Shown piece by piece: positions 34,575 to 44,029 of a stretch of DNA of 64,000 nt. The position numbers and the translations under genes were made by a program. Numbering within the stretch: position 1 is the stretch's first letter; each line of letters opens with the position of its first letter. The stretch covers positions 434,001 through 498,000 of the forward strand of contig NZ_SLZF01000003.1 of the NCBI RefSeq assembly GCF_004341515.1, given 5' to 3'. The notes beneath the pieces are model-generated. The model ran no database searches and was not told the origin of the DNA. It saw nothing but the letters and a program-made list of their open reading frames with translations. The DNA is from Allobosea sp. BK604. GTDB lineage: Bacteria > Pseudomonadota > Alphaproteobacteria > Rhizobiales > Beijerinckiaceae.

Positions 34575-35476
34575 CGCCCCTTGGCCTCCGGGTCGGTGAC
34601 GTCGCGGATGCCATCGCCGAGGAGGTTCACCGCCAGCACGAGCAGCATCATGGCGAGGCCCGGCAAGGTGATGAGATAGGGCGAGAACAGGATGTATTGC
34701 TTGCCCTCGGCGATCATCAGCCCCCAGTCGGGCAGCGGTGGCTGCACGCCGAGGCCTAGGAAGGAGAGCGCTGCGGCGATCAGCACGGCGTTGGCGAGCT
34801 CCACCGTGGCGATGACGATGAGCTGGTTGAGGATGTTCGGCAGGATATCCCGCCTGATGATCATCAGGTTGGAGCAGCCCATGGCGCGGGCTGCGGTCAC
34901 GAACTCGCTGTTGCGCAATTGCAGCGTCGTCGCCCGTGCCACCACGGCGAAGCGGTCCCAGAGCAGCAGGCCGAGCACCATGATCAGCAGGGTGAGCGAC
35001 GGACCGGCGATGAAGGCGATGGCGAGCGCGATCAGCACGGCCGGCATGGCCAGCCGAACCATGATGAAGAAGCGGACGAAGAAGTCGATCCGGCCGCCGA
35101 AATAGCCGGCGAGCACGCCGATCGTGGTGCCGAAGACGGCGGCAACGAGGATGGTGCAGAAGCCGATCAGCAGCGAGAGCCGCCCACCCCAGAGCAGGCG
35201 CGCGAGATAGTCGCGGCCGAGATGGTCGGTACCGAAGACATTGTCCCAGCTGCCGCCGCTCCAGACCGGCGGGCGCAGGCGCTTGACCAGGCTCTGGTCG
35301 AAAGGATCGTGCTGGACGAGCCAGGGACCGATCAGCGTCGCGAGCAGGATGAGGATGAAGAGCGTGCCGCCGATGACGACGCCGCTATTGCCGAGCCAGC
35401 GGCGGATGGCATGCGCGCGCTCGGCCTTGGCCGTGTCGACCTCGCTCTCGGGCGCGGCGATGTCGGTCACCGCCAT
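34571..35476 (-). CDS. Dipeptide-type ABC permease (DppC/OppC)
   Basis: This 301-residue permease has an N-terminal cytoplasmic stretch, a first membrane helix at about 33-55, the DppC-type segment FGTDHLGRDYLARLLWGGRL near 85 and the EAA loop TAARAMGCSNLMIIRRDILP near 205. About six membrane helices are visible. It starts right at the stop of the DppB-like permease and forms the channel with it. Confidence 0.93.
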   Translation of the reverse strand: MAVTDIAAPESEVDTAKAERAHAIRRWLGNSGVVIGGTLFILILLATLIGPWLVQHDPFDQSLVKRLRPPVWSGGSWDNVFGTDHLGRDYLARLLWGGRLSLLIGFCTILVAAVFGTTIGVLAGYFGGRIDFFVRFFIMVRLAMPAVLIALAIAFIAGPSLTLLIMVLGLLLWDRFAVVARATTLQLRNSEFVTAARAMGCSNLMIIRRDILPNILNQLIVIATVELANAVLIAAALSFLGLGVQPPLPDWGLMIAEGKQYILFSPYLITLPGLAMMLLVLAVNLLGDGIRDVTDPEAKGR

Positions 35477-36394
35477 CTATTGCTCCCTCAGGCGCGGATC
35501 GAGGAACGCGTGCAGCATGTCGCTGACGAAGGTCAGCAGGCAGTAGAAGCCGCCGAGCACGAGCACCACGGCCTGGACGACGGGATAGTCGGCACGGTTG
35601 ATCGATTCCCAGGCGAGATAGCCCAATCCCTGGATTCCGAAGACCGTCTCCAGCACCACCGAGCCGCCGACCAGCGCGCCGAGTTGGACGGCGGCGATGG
35701 CGACGACCGGGATCAGCGCGTTGCGCAGCGCATGCTTCACGACAACGGAAAGAGGCTTCAAGCCCTTGGCGCGGGCGGTGCGGACATAGTCGGCGCGCAG
35801 CTGGTCGATCATGCCGGAGCGGGTGAGCCGCATGATCGTCGGCATGGTGGCGATCGCCAGGACAGCCGTCGGCATGACCAGATTCTGCCAGCTGGACGAG
35901 CCGGAGACCGGCAGCCAGCCGAGATTGAGGCCGAAGAAGATGATCAGGAGCAGGCCGAGCCAGAAGGGCGGCATCGCCTGCCCGAGCACGGCGATCGTCA
36001 GTACGGCGCGGTCGAAGAGACCGTTCGGCCGGAGCGCCGAAAGCGTGCCGAGCGGCAGTCCGATCAGGAGCGCGGCACCGAGGCCGAGCGCGCCGAGGCC
36101 GAGCGTGATCGGCAGCCGCTGGGCGATCAGCGTCGAGACATTCTCGGGGAAGAAGAGCGAGCGGCCGAGATCGCCGCTGACCGCGCGCTGGCCCCATTCG
36201 AGATATTGCACCGGCAGCGACTTATCGAGCCCGTAGGAGACGCGGATGCGGGCGACATCGGCGGCCGTCGCCTCGGCACCGGCGACGCGCTGGGCGAGAT
36301 CGCCGGAGGCGCGCAGCAGGACGAAGCCGACGATCGACACCGCGACGAGCACCGCGAGCGACAATAGAAATTGCCGGGCAACGTACCTGACCAA
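35477..36394 (-). CDS. Dipeptide-type ABC permease (DppB/OppB)
   Basis: This 305-residue permease heads the importer operon. It has an N-terminal helix (LLSLAVLVAVSIVGFVLLRA), a periplasmic region with YGLDKSLPVQYLEWGQRAVS, the AMPPFWLGLLLIIFFG segment and the EAA-like loop VRTARAKGLKPLSVVVKHAL. TTG 36394 is chosen because a strong GGAGGTG ribosome site lies six bases upstream. It is divergent from the MocA-type dehydrogenase across a 267-base region with a perfect inverted repeat. Confidence 0.92.
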   Translation of the reverse strand: MVRYVARQFLLSLAVLVAVSIVGFVLLRASGDLAQRVAGAEATAADVARIRVSYGLDKSLPVQYLEWGQRAVSGDLGRSLFFPENVSTLIAQRLPITLGLGALGLGAALLIGLPLGTLSALRPNGLFDRAVLTIAVLGQAMPPFWLGLLLIIFFGLNLGWLPVSGSSSWQNLVMPTAVLAIATMPTIMRLTRSGMIDQLRADYVRTARAKGLKPLSVVVKHALRNALIPVVAIAAVQLGALVGGSVVLETVFGIQGLGYLAWESINRADYPVVQAVVLVLGGFYCLLTFVSDMLHAFLDPRLREQ

Positions 36395-36452
36395 CTCTTC
36401 ACCTCCCGCCGGGCGGATGCAGTCCGCTCGATCGGCGACTTCTCCGGCAAAT

Positions 36453-36511
36453 CGTCAGATGGGCGATTGCATTTGTCAATAAGCCGGACAAACTTTCCGG
36501 AGCATCTGACG
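36453..36511. promoter_or_regulatory. Perfect inverted repeat in divergent promoter region
   Basis: CGTCAGATG at 36453-36461 is repeated in reverse complement as CATCTGACG at 36503-36511. Between them lies a smaller palindrome CCGGA-N7-TCCGG. The sites sit midway between the divergent DppB-like and Gfo/Idh/MocA genes, so they are good candidates for operator half-sites of a looping or cooperative regulator. No regulator gene adjoins. Confidence 0.5.
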
Positions 36512-36661
36512 AATTTGGCCGAAGATGGCTGCTATGCACTGGAGTCAGAGGCAGATGCGGCCCGAACGCACGCCCATTAGTCAGGAAAGTTTACAAATAG
36601 AAAGGCGCATGGCTAGACTGCTCGAAAGAGAGGCGGCATCCGTCCGGGGGAGCGCGAACAC

Positions 36662-37762
36662 ATGGCAGAAAAGCTCAGAGTACTTGTCGTCGGCCTCGGC
36701 CATATGGGCGTCTCGCACGCCAAGGCCTATGACCGGATCGAAGGCTACGAGCTTGCCGGGCTCTGCGCCCGCAGCATCGCGGAGCGAGACGACCTCCCGG
36801 CTGAATGGGCGGATATCCCGCGTTTCTCCGACTATCACGAGGCCCTCGAGGCGCTGAAGCCGGACGTGGTCGCGGTCTGCACCTGGCCGAACACCCATGC
36901 CGAATATGCCATCGCCGCGTTCGAGGCCGGCGCGCATGTCTTCCTGGAGAAGCCGATCGCACAGACGGTCGAGGAGGCCGAGCGCGTCGTCGCGGCGGCC
37001 AAGCGCATGAACCGCAAGCTGCTCGTCGGCCTCTCGCCGCCGCACAGCCCGATGTGGACCAAGCTGCACGAGCTGGCCAAGACGCTCGGCAAGCCGCTGG
37101 TCATGCGCATGAACCTGAACCAGCAGTCGATCGGCCCGGCCTGGAACTGGCACAAGGACCTGCTCGCCTCGGCCTCCCCGATCGTCGATTGCGGCGTGCA
37201 CTACGTTGACGCGATGTGCGCGATGACCGGCGCGCGGCCGATCAAGGTCCATGCGATCGGCGCCAGGCTCAGCGACGAGATCGCGCCCGACATGTATAAT
37301 TACGGCCAGCTCCAGGTGATTTTCGACGACGGCTCGGTCGGCTGGTACGAGGCGGCCTGGGGGCCGATGCTGAGCCAGACCGCTTTCATCGTGAAGGACA
37401 TCATCGGGCCGAAGGGCTCGGTCAGCGTGATGTCTCCCGAGAACGTGCCGCCGACGCAGCAGGGCGCGACCTCGGCGACCTCCTCCGAGATCAGCACGCA
37501 TTCGAAGATCAGGCCGCTGCGCCTGCACCACGCCAAGATCGGCCCCGGCAACGCGCTGGTCCATGGCGACGAGGATATCGAGATCGCGGAGGCGCTGACC
37601 CATTCCCAGCTGAGCGAGCGCAAGCAGACCTATCTGCTCAACGCCATCCGCGAGGACTGGGACATGTCCGACCATATGCGCCGCGCCGTCGACAGCATGC
37701 GCATCGTGCTCGCCGCCGACGAGAGCATCAGGACGGGCAAGCTCGTCGAGCTGCCGGCCTGA
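36662..37762 (+). CDS. Gfo/Idh/MocA-family NAD(P)-dependent oxidoreductase
   Basis: This 366-residue cytoplasmic dehydrogenase has the N-terminal Rossmann motif VVGLGHMGVSHAKAY (about 8-22), the conserved EKPIAQTVEEAE with the catalytic-region Lys near residue 98, and the second-domain motif IVDCGVHYVDAMCAMTG with the active-site His. Family members oxidise sugars, inositols or related polyols. It is divergent from the peptide-type importer and followed by an amidase 44 bases on. An amidated or amino sugar derivative is a conceivable substrate, but this is not shown. Confidence 0.92.
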   Translation: MAEKLRVLVVGLGHMGVSHAKAYDRIEGYELAGLCARSIAERDDLPAEWADIPRFSDYHEALEALKPDVVAVCTWPNTHAEYAIAAFEAGAHVFLEKPIAQTVEEAERVVAAAKRMNRKLLVGLSPPHSPMWTKLHELAKTLGKPLVMRMNLNQQSIGPAWNWHKDLLASASPIVDCGVHYVDAMCAMTGARPIKVHAIGARLSDEIAPDMYNYGQLQVIFDDGSVGWYEAAWGPMLSQTAFIVKDIIGPKGSVSVMSPENVPPTQQGATSATSSEISTHSKIRPLRLHHAKIGPGNALVHGDEDIEIAEALTHSQLSERKQTYLLNAIREDWDMSDHMRRAVDSMRIVLAADESIRTGKLVELPA

Positions 37763-37806
37763 TCGCCGTTCCGCACCAACCCACGACGCGCCCACCGGAT
37801 ATCGCC

Positions 37807-39222
37807 ATGCCCGCCTCGCGAGACCTGATCGACCTCACCGCCTGCGCCGCCGTCGAGGCCCTCAAGCGCGAGGAGGTCAGCCCGCTCGAGCTGCTCGACG
37901 CCGTCGAGGCGCGCATCGCCGAGGTCGAGCCCCGGGTCAACGCGCTGCCGACGCTCTGCTTCGAGCGTGCCCGCGACCGTGCCAGGACGCTGATGGACAA
38001 GCCGGTGGCCGAGCGCGGCATTCTCGCGGGGCTGCCGCTGCCGATCAAGGACCTGACCGAGGTCGAGGGCGTGCGCACCTGCTTCGGCTCGCCGATCTTC
38101 GCGAGCAATATCCCGACTCGCTCGAACATCATCGTCCACACCATCGAGGGCCAGGGCGGCCTGGTCTTCGGCAAATCGGCCGTGCCCGAGTTCGGTGCCG
38201 GCGGGCACACCTTCAACGAGGTCTTCGGGATGACCCATAATCCCTGGGACCATGGCAGGTCCGCCGCCGGCTCGTCCGGCGGCGCGGCCGTCTCGCTCGC
38301 CACCGGCATGGCCTGGATCGCCCACGGCAATGATCTCGGCGGCTCCTTGCGCACGCCGGCAAGCTTCTGCGGGGTCGTCGGCTTCCGGCCGAGCCCGGGC
38401 CGGATCGCACGCGATCCCGGCACCACCGTTGACAGCCTGCTCGGTGCCGAGGGGCCGATGGCGCGCACGATCGCCGACGCGGCGCTGTTCCTCGATGCGC
38501 TCTGCGGCGAGGATGCGCGCGACCCGATCTCGCTGCCGCGGCTGTCCGAGAGCTTTCTCTCCGCCGCGCAGAACCCGCGCAAGCCGCGCAAGGTCGCCTT
38601 CAGCGCCGATCTCGGCATCACCCCGGTCGATCCCGAGGTGGCCGCGATCTGCCGGGCGGCGGCTGAGAAGCTCAGTGGCGAGGGCGTGATCGTCGAGGAG
38701 GCACATCCCGACCTCTCCGAGGCGCATGAGGCCTTCCAGGTGCTGCGCGCGCATTTCTTCGCCGCGAGTCACGGGCCGAAGCTGCGCGACTATCCGCACC
38801 TCCTCAAGCCGGAGATGATCTGGAACGTCGAGAAGGGCCTGAAGCTCACCATGCCTGAGCTGCTCAAGGCCGAGGCGCAGCGTGCCGAGCTCATCGCCCG
38901 GACCATCGCCTTCTTCGACGAATACGACTTGCTGCTGACGCCGACGGCGATCGTGCCGCCCTTCCCGAACGCGCTGCGCTATGTCGAGGAGTGCAACGGC
39001 CAGCGCTTCGAGACCTATATGGACTGGCTTGCCATGGCCTATGCGATCACGCTGACCACGGCGCCGACCCTCTCGATGCCTTGCGGCTTCACCGCGAGCG
39101 GCCTGCCGGTCGGCATGCAGGTCGTCGCCAGGCCGCGCGGCGAGCTGAGGCAGCTCGCCTATGCCGCCTTCATGGAGCCGATCTTCGGCGCGGCACTGAA
39201 GCGTCCGATCGATCCGCGCTGA
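37807..39222 (+). CDS. Amidase signature family protein
   Basis: This 471-residue amidase carries Lys81 (LPIKDL), cis-Ser157 (GSSGG) and nucleophile Ser180 (GNDLGGSLRTPA), the full catalytic triad with the same spacing as the amidase at 13102. It has no signal peptide. It lies 44 bases after the Gfo/Idh/MocA gene and is probably cotranscribed with it. Its stop faces the M81 gene stop across 15 bases. Likely hydrolyses a small carboxamide; substrate unknown. Confidence 0.91.
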   Translation: MPASRDLIDLTACAAVEALKREEVSPLELLDAVEARIAEVEPRVNALPTLCFERARDRARTLMDKPVAERGILAGLPLPIKDLTEVEGVRTCFGSPIFASNIPTRSNIIVHTIEGQGGLVFGKSAVPEFGAGGHTFNEVFGMTHNPWDHGRSAAGSSGGAAVSLATGMAWIAHGNDLGGSLRTPASFCGVVGFRPSPGRIARDPGTTVDSLLGAEGPMARTIADAALFLDALCGEDARDPISLPRLSESFLSAAQNPRKPRKVAFSADLGITPVDPEVAAICRAAAEKLSGEGVIVEEAHPDLSEAHEAFQVLRAHFFAASHGPKLRDYPHLLKPEMIWNVEKGLKLTMPELLKAEAQRAELIARTIAFFDEYDLLLTPTAIVPPFPNALRYVEECNGQRFETYMDWLAMAYAITLTTAPTLSMPCGFTASGLPVGMQVVARPRGELRQLAYAAFMEPIFGAALKRPIDPR

Positions 39223-39225
39223 GAT

Positions 39226-39252
39226 CCGCCGGCCGGTCTAAACCGCCGGCGG
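39226..39252. terminator. Hairpin spanning convergent gene ends
   Basis: Eight-base arms CCGCCGGC and GCCGGCGG surround an 11-base loop between the convergent amidase and M81 genes, and the hairpin includes the last bases of the M81 gene. No clear T-run follows, so it is a weak candidate for bidirectional termination. Confidence 0.35.
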
Positions 39253-40734
39253 AAAGCTCGGATTGCCGTATGGATAGTAGTCGGTCAGCGTGAGATTCTC
39301 GTAAGGCAGCGCTTCGAGACGGACCGTGCCCATGAATGGCTGTGGCGGCTCGACAAGCAGGATTGTCGGCGCGAAGCCGCTATCGTCGAAGCCGCGGCGG
39401 AAATGCGCACGCGACTTGATCGCGATCACATCGAACGCACCGGGCTCGAGGCCGAGCTGCCACAGCTCCGACGGCTCGACGATCTGCACGAGATAGGGGC
39501 TGAGCACCAATACATTGCCCTTGCCGAAGCTGACGCAGATCCATTCATTGCCCTTGCCGCGCGCCGCGTCGACCAACTGTACGGTGCCGGAGACGCGGAC
39601 AGGCGCGCCGGCCGAGTCATCGAAAACTCCGCCGATCTCCGCATCGAACGGATCGCCCGGCTTCGCACCGGCGGCCAGCACGGAGCGAACGGCATCCGGC
39701 GAGGCGATGGTTGCGATCAGCGCGCGTTCCAGTTTCTGCGCGACGATCTCCTGCAGGAGCCAGGTCGCATAGCCCGAGCGGTCGCTGTAATCGGCGAGCA
39801 CCACCGGCGATTTGCCGGCCGTCACGGCTTCGCGGGCGAGCGCGACGCCGTCCTTCATCGGGTGGATCTTGACGGTGTTGAGGAGCGCGTCGCGCCGCCG
39901 CCAAATCCAATCCGCCATATCGCGGATGACACGATCGGCAAGCTCCGGATCGTCATGCGTCAAAACCTGCAGGCCCATCCCGGCATCGGGCACATCAGAC
40001 CAGGGGAAGCCGAAGAAGACATTGACGAAGACGTCAGGCTCGCGCGCCTCCCAGATCAGCGCCCGCTGAATCAGATCGGACCAGGGCGAGGCGCCGGTCC
40101 ACATCACGACGGTCGGTGCGATGATCGGAACGCGCAACGTCCGGGTCACCGGCCTGAAGCTGCCGCGGATCGCCCTGACGAGCATCCGGGCCGCGCGTTC
40201 ACCTTGCAGGTGCATGTCGTAATGCGGGAAATATTTGACGCAGAAGGCCATGTCGGCCTGCTCAAGGAAGGCCTCGTCCTCATTGCCATGCGGATCGAAC
40301 GTCGCCGAGAGAAAGACGTCCTTGCCGACGACCTCGCGAACGCGCCGCGCGATATCGGCCTCGGGACGCGGTACGCCGCGCACGGCCAGCGCCCCGTGCA
40401 GCGCCAGGTAGACGCCGTCGAGTTTCGGCTGCGCCTTCAATTCCGCGATCATGATGCCAAGGAAATGCTCGTAGGCATCCTTGGTGACCCAGCCCGATCC
40501 GGTGCCGGTAATCGGCCAGAGCGGCGAGGTGATGCCGACCAGCTCGACATCATCATATTCGCGCGCGACCTGCACGAAGCCGCCCATATAGCCCTTCGGG
40601 TCGGTCGCCAGCAGCGCTTCGCCGCTGGCCGGCGAGCCCGGATAGATGAAATCCTGCCGCGTGGTGTCGTTCGGGAGGAAGGTGACCGTCTCATGGGCGA
40701 ATTGAAGAACGGCAATACGAATCCGGTGGGTCAT
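39238..40734 (-). CDS. M81-family metallohydrolase (MlrC-like)
   Basis: This 498-residue protein resembles MlrC, the zinc peptidase named from microcystin degradation. It starts IAVLQFAHETVTFLPNDTTR, with DGVYLALHGALAVRG near residue 110, then the metal motif FDPHGNEDEAFLEQAD and YFPHYDMHLQGERAARML near 185. Family members hydrolyse amide bonds of small peptides and related compounds. ATG overlaps the stop of the family 5 binding-protein gene, so the two are coupled: a ligand-binding protein and its intracellular hydrolase. No permease accompanies them. Confidence 0.88.
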   Translation of the reverse strand: MTHRIRIAVLQFAHETVTFLPNDTTRQDFIYPGSPASGEALLATDPKGYMGGFVQVAREYDDVELVGITSPLWPITGTGSGWVTKDAYEHFLGIMIAELKAQPKLDGVYLALHGALAVRGVPRPEADIARRVREVVGKDVFLSATFDPHGNEDEAFLEQADMAFCVKYFPHYDMHLQGERAARMLVRAIRGSFRPVTRTLRVPIIAPTVVMWTGASPWSDLIQRALIWEAREPDVFVNVFFGFPWSDVPDAGMGLQVLTHDDPELADRVIRDMADWIWRRRDALLNTVKIHPMKDGVALAREAVTAGKSPVVLADYSDRSGYATWLLQEIVAQKLERALIATIASPDAVRSVLAAGAKPGDPFDAEIGGVFDDSAGAPVRVSGTVQLVDAARGKGNEWICVSFGKGNVLVLSPYLVQIVEPSELWQLGLEPGAFDVIAIKSRAHFRRGFDDSGFAPTILLVEPPQPFMGTVRLEALPYENLTLTDYYPYGNPSFPPAV

Positions 40735-42311
40735 ACTGGCTTCACATCGTAGAATTGGGCGAAGCCGATGCGCGGGCTGGTCAGCCCACGATAGGCCGTC
40801 TTCTCGTAATAGGCGCCCAGCGGAATATAGGGCACGTCGACGAAGAACTGCTTCTGGATCTCGGCGCAGATCGCCTTCTGCTCGGCGAGGTCCTTGGCAC
40901 CGAACCAGTCGAGGCGAAGGTCTTCCAGCCGCTGTGACTTTGGCCAGCCGAACCAGGCCTGGTCGCCATTGCCGCGGATGCCGAGCTGGCTCGCCGGATC
41001 GAAATTGTTGGTACCGTTGAGATAGGTGAAGAAGATGTTCCAGCCGCCCTTGTCACTGGGCTGCTTGCTCGCGCGGCGCTGGACGACGGTGCCCCAGTCG
41101 CTGGAGACGAGGTCGATATTCACGCCGGATTTCTGCAGGGCATCCGCCGCCACCAGCGCCAGCGCATGGGTCGAGGGATAGTCGGTCGGATCGAGCATCA
41201 CCACGCGCTCGCCCTTGTAGCCGGCCTCCGCGAGCGCGCGCTTGACTGCCGCGAAATCCCGCTTGCCGACCAGGACATCCGTTCCCGCCGTAGTCGCCAG
41301 TGGCGTATCGGGGCTGAACACGCCGACATGGTCCTTCCACAGCGAGCGCTCTTCGCCGGCGACCGAGGTCATGAATTCGGTCTGGTCGATGGCCCCGAGC
41401 AGGGCCCGCCTGATCGCCGGATTGTCGAAAGGCGGATGCAGCGAATTGAAGCGCAGGCAGCCGATGCCGCCGGCAGGGTCGAGCCCTTCGAGCTTCACGC
41501 CGGCCTTGGCCTTCAGGACCGACAGGAGGTCGGGCGTCGGGTTTTGCCACCAATCCACCTCGCCGGCGCTCAGCGCGTTCGCCGCAGTCGAGGGGTCGGG
41601 CATGATGCGCCATTCGACCCGGTCGAAGAACACGGTCTTGGGGCCGGCCGTGAAGGTGGCGGAGCCGCCCTGGCGCGGAACATAGCCGGCAAATTTCTCA
41701 TAGACCGCCAGCGCGCCGGGAATGCGTTCGTCGGCTTTGAAACGGAAGGGGCCGCTTCCGACCATCTCCGTCACCTGCTTGTTGGGATCGGTCACCGCGA
41801 AGCGTTCGGGCATGATGCACGGCATCGACGTGCCGGTCTTGCCGAGCGCCGCCGGCAGCAGCGGGAAGGGCCGCTTCAGGCGGAAGGTTACCACGCGATC
41901 GGATTCCGCCGACAGTTCGTCCGTCGCATCCATCAAGGCGCGGCCGAAAGCGTCGCGGGCAGCGAAGCGACGGACGCTCGGCACGACGTCCTGCGCCCGC
42001 ACCGGCTCGCCGTCATGGAAGCGCAGACCCTCGCGCAGCGTCAGCCGCCAGAGCTTGCCATCGTTCTCGATGCTGTGGCCGGCGACCATCTGCGGCTCGA
42101 AGCCGTAATCGGCATTCTGCCCGTAGAGCGTATCGAAGACGAGATAGCCGTGATTGCGTGTCACGGTCGCCGTCGTCCAGACGGGATCGACGATCGCGAT
42201 ATCCGCCTCGGGCACGAATTTCAGCACCTTGGCGGGCTGTGCGAGACTGGGCTTTGCAATCGTGGAGACGGCAGCGCCAGCGGCGACACCAAGAAATGTA
42301 CGCCGCTTCAT
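40731..42311 (-). CDS. ABC importer substrate-binding protein, family 5, orphan
   Basis: This 526-residue protein begins MKRRTFLGVAAGAAVSTIAK, a twin-arginine-like signal, with cleavage near LAQPA. It has the family 5 layout (LTLREGLRFHDGEPVRAQDV near residue 90, GSGPFRFKADERIPGA near 150, and a second lobe ending near RIGFAQFYDVKPV). No permease or ATPase gene adjoins, only the MlrC-like gene, so it must use components from elsewhere, perhaps the Opp/Dpp sets in this window. Confidence 0.91.
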   Translation of the reverse strand: MKRRTFLGVAAGAAVSTIAKPSLAQPAKVLKFVPEADIAIVDPVWTTATVTRNHGYLVFDTLYGQNADYGFEPQMVAGHSIENDGKLWRLTLREGLRFHDGEPVRAQDVVPSVRRFAARDAFGRALMDATDELSAESDRVVTFRLKRPFPLLPAALGKTGTSMPCIMPERFAVTDPNKQVTEMVGSGPFRFKADERIPGALAVYEKFAGYVPRQGGSATFTAGPKTVFFDRVEWRIMPDPSTAANALSAGEVDWWQNPTPDLLSVLKAKAGVKLEGLDPAGGIGCLRFNSLHPPFDNPAIRRALLGAIDQTEFMTSVAGEERSLWKDHVGVFSPDTPLATTAGTDVLVGKRDFAAVKRALAEAGYKGERVVMLDPTDYPSTHALALVAADALQKSGVNIDLVSSDWGTVVQRRASKQPSDKGGWNIFFTYLNGTNNFDPASQLGIRGNGDQAWFGWPKSQRLEDLRLDWFGAKDLAEQKAICAEIQKQFFVDVPYIPLGAYYEKTAYRGLTSPRIGFAQFYDVKPV

Positions 42312-42725
42312 GGCTGGGACCTTCCATTGGAGCAGATGGAACGATCTGGGATCATCGCGAGCCGCCGTAGTCTTAGCGTCTTGATCCTAGAGCGCGGCAA
42401 ACGACAAGTGCAAGCCGTGTGGTGCGCCCCGGCTTGCGTCCAGGGTTTGTGAGTCTTCGGCATGTCCTGGGGCTCCCGATGCACCTCATCTCGCTACGCA
42501 AGTTTCATGCTGCCGCTCGGCAGGGATGCTTGCCGACGCGCGCGTGGTGGATGGCGTTCGGGCACGCGCTGAATGTCCGCTGGTCGCGCTGAACGGGAAC
42601 ATGTTGGCACGACGATCTGCGCGAAGCGGGGCTTGCCTCGACCAGATCAAAGGCAGATGGCGCGGGTAGACCACAAGAAAATGGGCGGACGTCGTGATGA
42701 CGCCGCCCAGATCCAGTTCGAATAT
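42312..42725. other. Gene-free interval
   Basis: No supported gene lies in these 414 bases. The left end should contain the promoter of the binding protein and MlrC-like pair. The right end holds a hairpin with a T-run serving the minus-strand epoxide hydrolase. Open frames within it lack ribosome sites and recognisable content. Confidence 0.6.
42676..42709 (-). terminator. Rho-independent terminator-like hairpin
   Basis: On the minus strand a stem TGGGCGGCGTC / GACGTCCGCCCA (one bulge) is followed by TTTTCTTGTGG. It lies just after the epoxide hydrolase stop. The T-run is short but properly placed. Confidence 0.55.
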
Positions 42726-44029
42726 CTACGCCGATGCCGCTTCACGCAGGAGTTTGAACGCCATGCGAATTTCGGCTGTCATGTAGGCTGGCTGCTCCCA
42801 GGCCGCGAAATGCCCGCCCTTCGGAAGTGTGTTGAAGTGGATGAGATTGGGATACGCCTTCTCCGCCCAGCTCTTTGGCGCTTCGAACATCTCGTCCGGG
42901 AAAACGCTGCAGGCCGTCGGAAGTTCGACGCCTTTGGCCGCAAAGAAGGAGGTTCCTGCGACCGTGTTCTCCCAGTAAAGCCGCGCCGCGGAAATCGCTG
43001 TGTTCGTGAGCCAGAACAGCGTGACATTGTCGAGAATATCGTCCCGGCTTAGCCCCTCGTCCGCGCCAGCGAAAATTCGCGCGATCAGATCATGACTTTT
43101 CCAGTCATGATCGATCATGAATGCTGCAAGTCCGACCGGCGAATCCACCAGCCCGGTCAGCGTCTGCGGACGAGTGCCCATCATGAAGGCATAGGCGAAC
43201 TTGTTCTCTCGAACCTGCTCGCAGGCCTTCCTCTCTTCCGGCGAAAGACCGGCCGGCAGCTCATTGCCGGACCAGATCGCGGCGTCGACCTCCTTCGGGA
43301 TCACTTCGGGCATGTTGGTATGGATGCCGAGCAGCCCTTTCGGCCTCTGAACGCCCATGAAGTTGACGACGATCGAGCCCCAATCGCCGCCCTGCGCCAA
43401 ATATTTCGGGTAGCCAAGGCGAGTCATGAGTTCAGCATAGGCGCGCGCGATCCGCTCCGGGTTCCAGCCCGTTGTGGTCGGCTTGCCAGAAAAGCCGTAG
43501 CCCGGCATGGACGGAATCACGACGTGAAAGGCATCGGCCTCGCTTCCGCCATGCGCTGTGGGGTCAACCAGCGGATCGATCAGCTTCAATTGCTCGATGA
43601 TCGAGCCCGGCCAGCCATGGGCGATGAGAAGCGGAACGGCTTCCTTATGTTTCGACGCGACATGAATGAAGTGAAAGTCGAGACCGTCAATTTCTTAAGA
43701 AAATTGGGATAGGAATTGATCTTCGCCTCGACCTTCCGCCAATCGTAGTCATCCGCCCAATACCGCGCAAGTTCCTGGATAGTTTCGAGCTTGACGCCTT
43801 GCGACTGATCCGGAGCCGTTTCTCTGTCCGGCCAGCGAGCCGCTCTGACGCGCCGCTTTAGCTCGACCAGCTCATTCTCTGGAATACTGACTTGGAATGG
43901 ACGGATCGGTGTGTCCGTCTTGGGAAGAACGATCAGTGCGTCAGTCAGTCCAGTCTGTTCGCCCGGCATCTCCGCAAAGGGCGCCGCCCGTTGCGTGGTG
44001 AGGTGTTCATTCTGCTGAGGGTTCGACAT
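42726..44029 (-). pseudogene. Epoxide hydrolase, EHN/alpha-beta hydrolase, frameshifted
   Basis: Two frames together make one epoxide hydrolase of about 434 residues. The 5' part (from ATG 44029) holds the N-terminal EHN domain (FQVSIPENELVELKRRVRAA, YDWRKVEAKINSYPNFL). The reading then shifts by one base near 43694-43699 (CTTAAGAAA), after which the second frame reads EIDGLDFHFIHVASKHKEAV, HGWPGS and the nucleophile motif GGDWGS. A single lost G would explain it. Position 43589 begins an internal ORF. It may be a recent pseudogene or a sequencing error; both halves are otherwise intact. Confidence 0.85.

Noticed and set aside
34919..36367. 482-codon plus-strand open frame opposite the Opp/Dpp permeases
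   Set aside because: Highly charged, low-complexity translation expected from the antisense of membrane protein genes; no ribosome site or domain.
42573..43052. Plus-strand open frame upstream of and opposite the epoxide hydrolase
   Set aside because: No ribosome site or recognisable domain; it overlaps the terminator and the antisense of the hydrolase.
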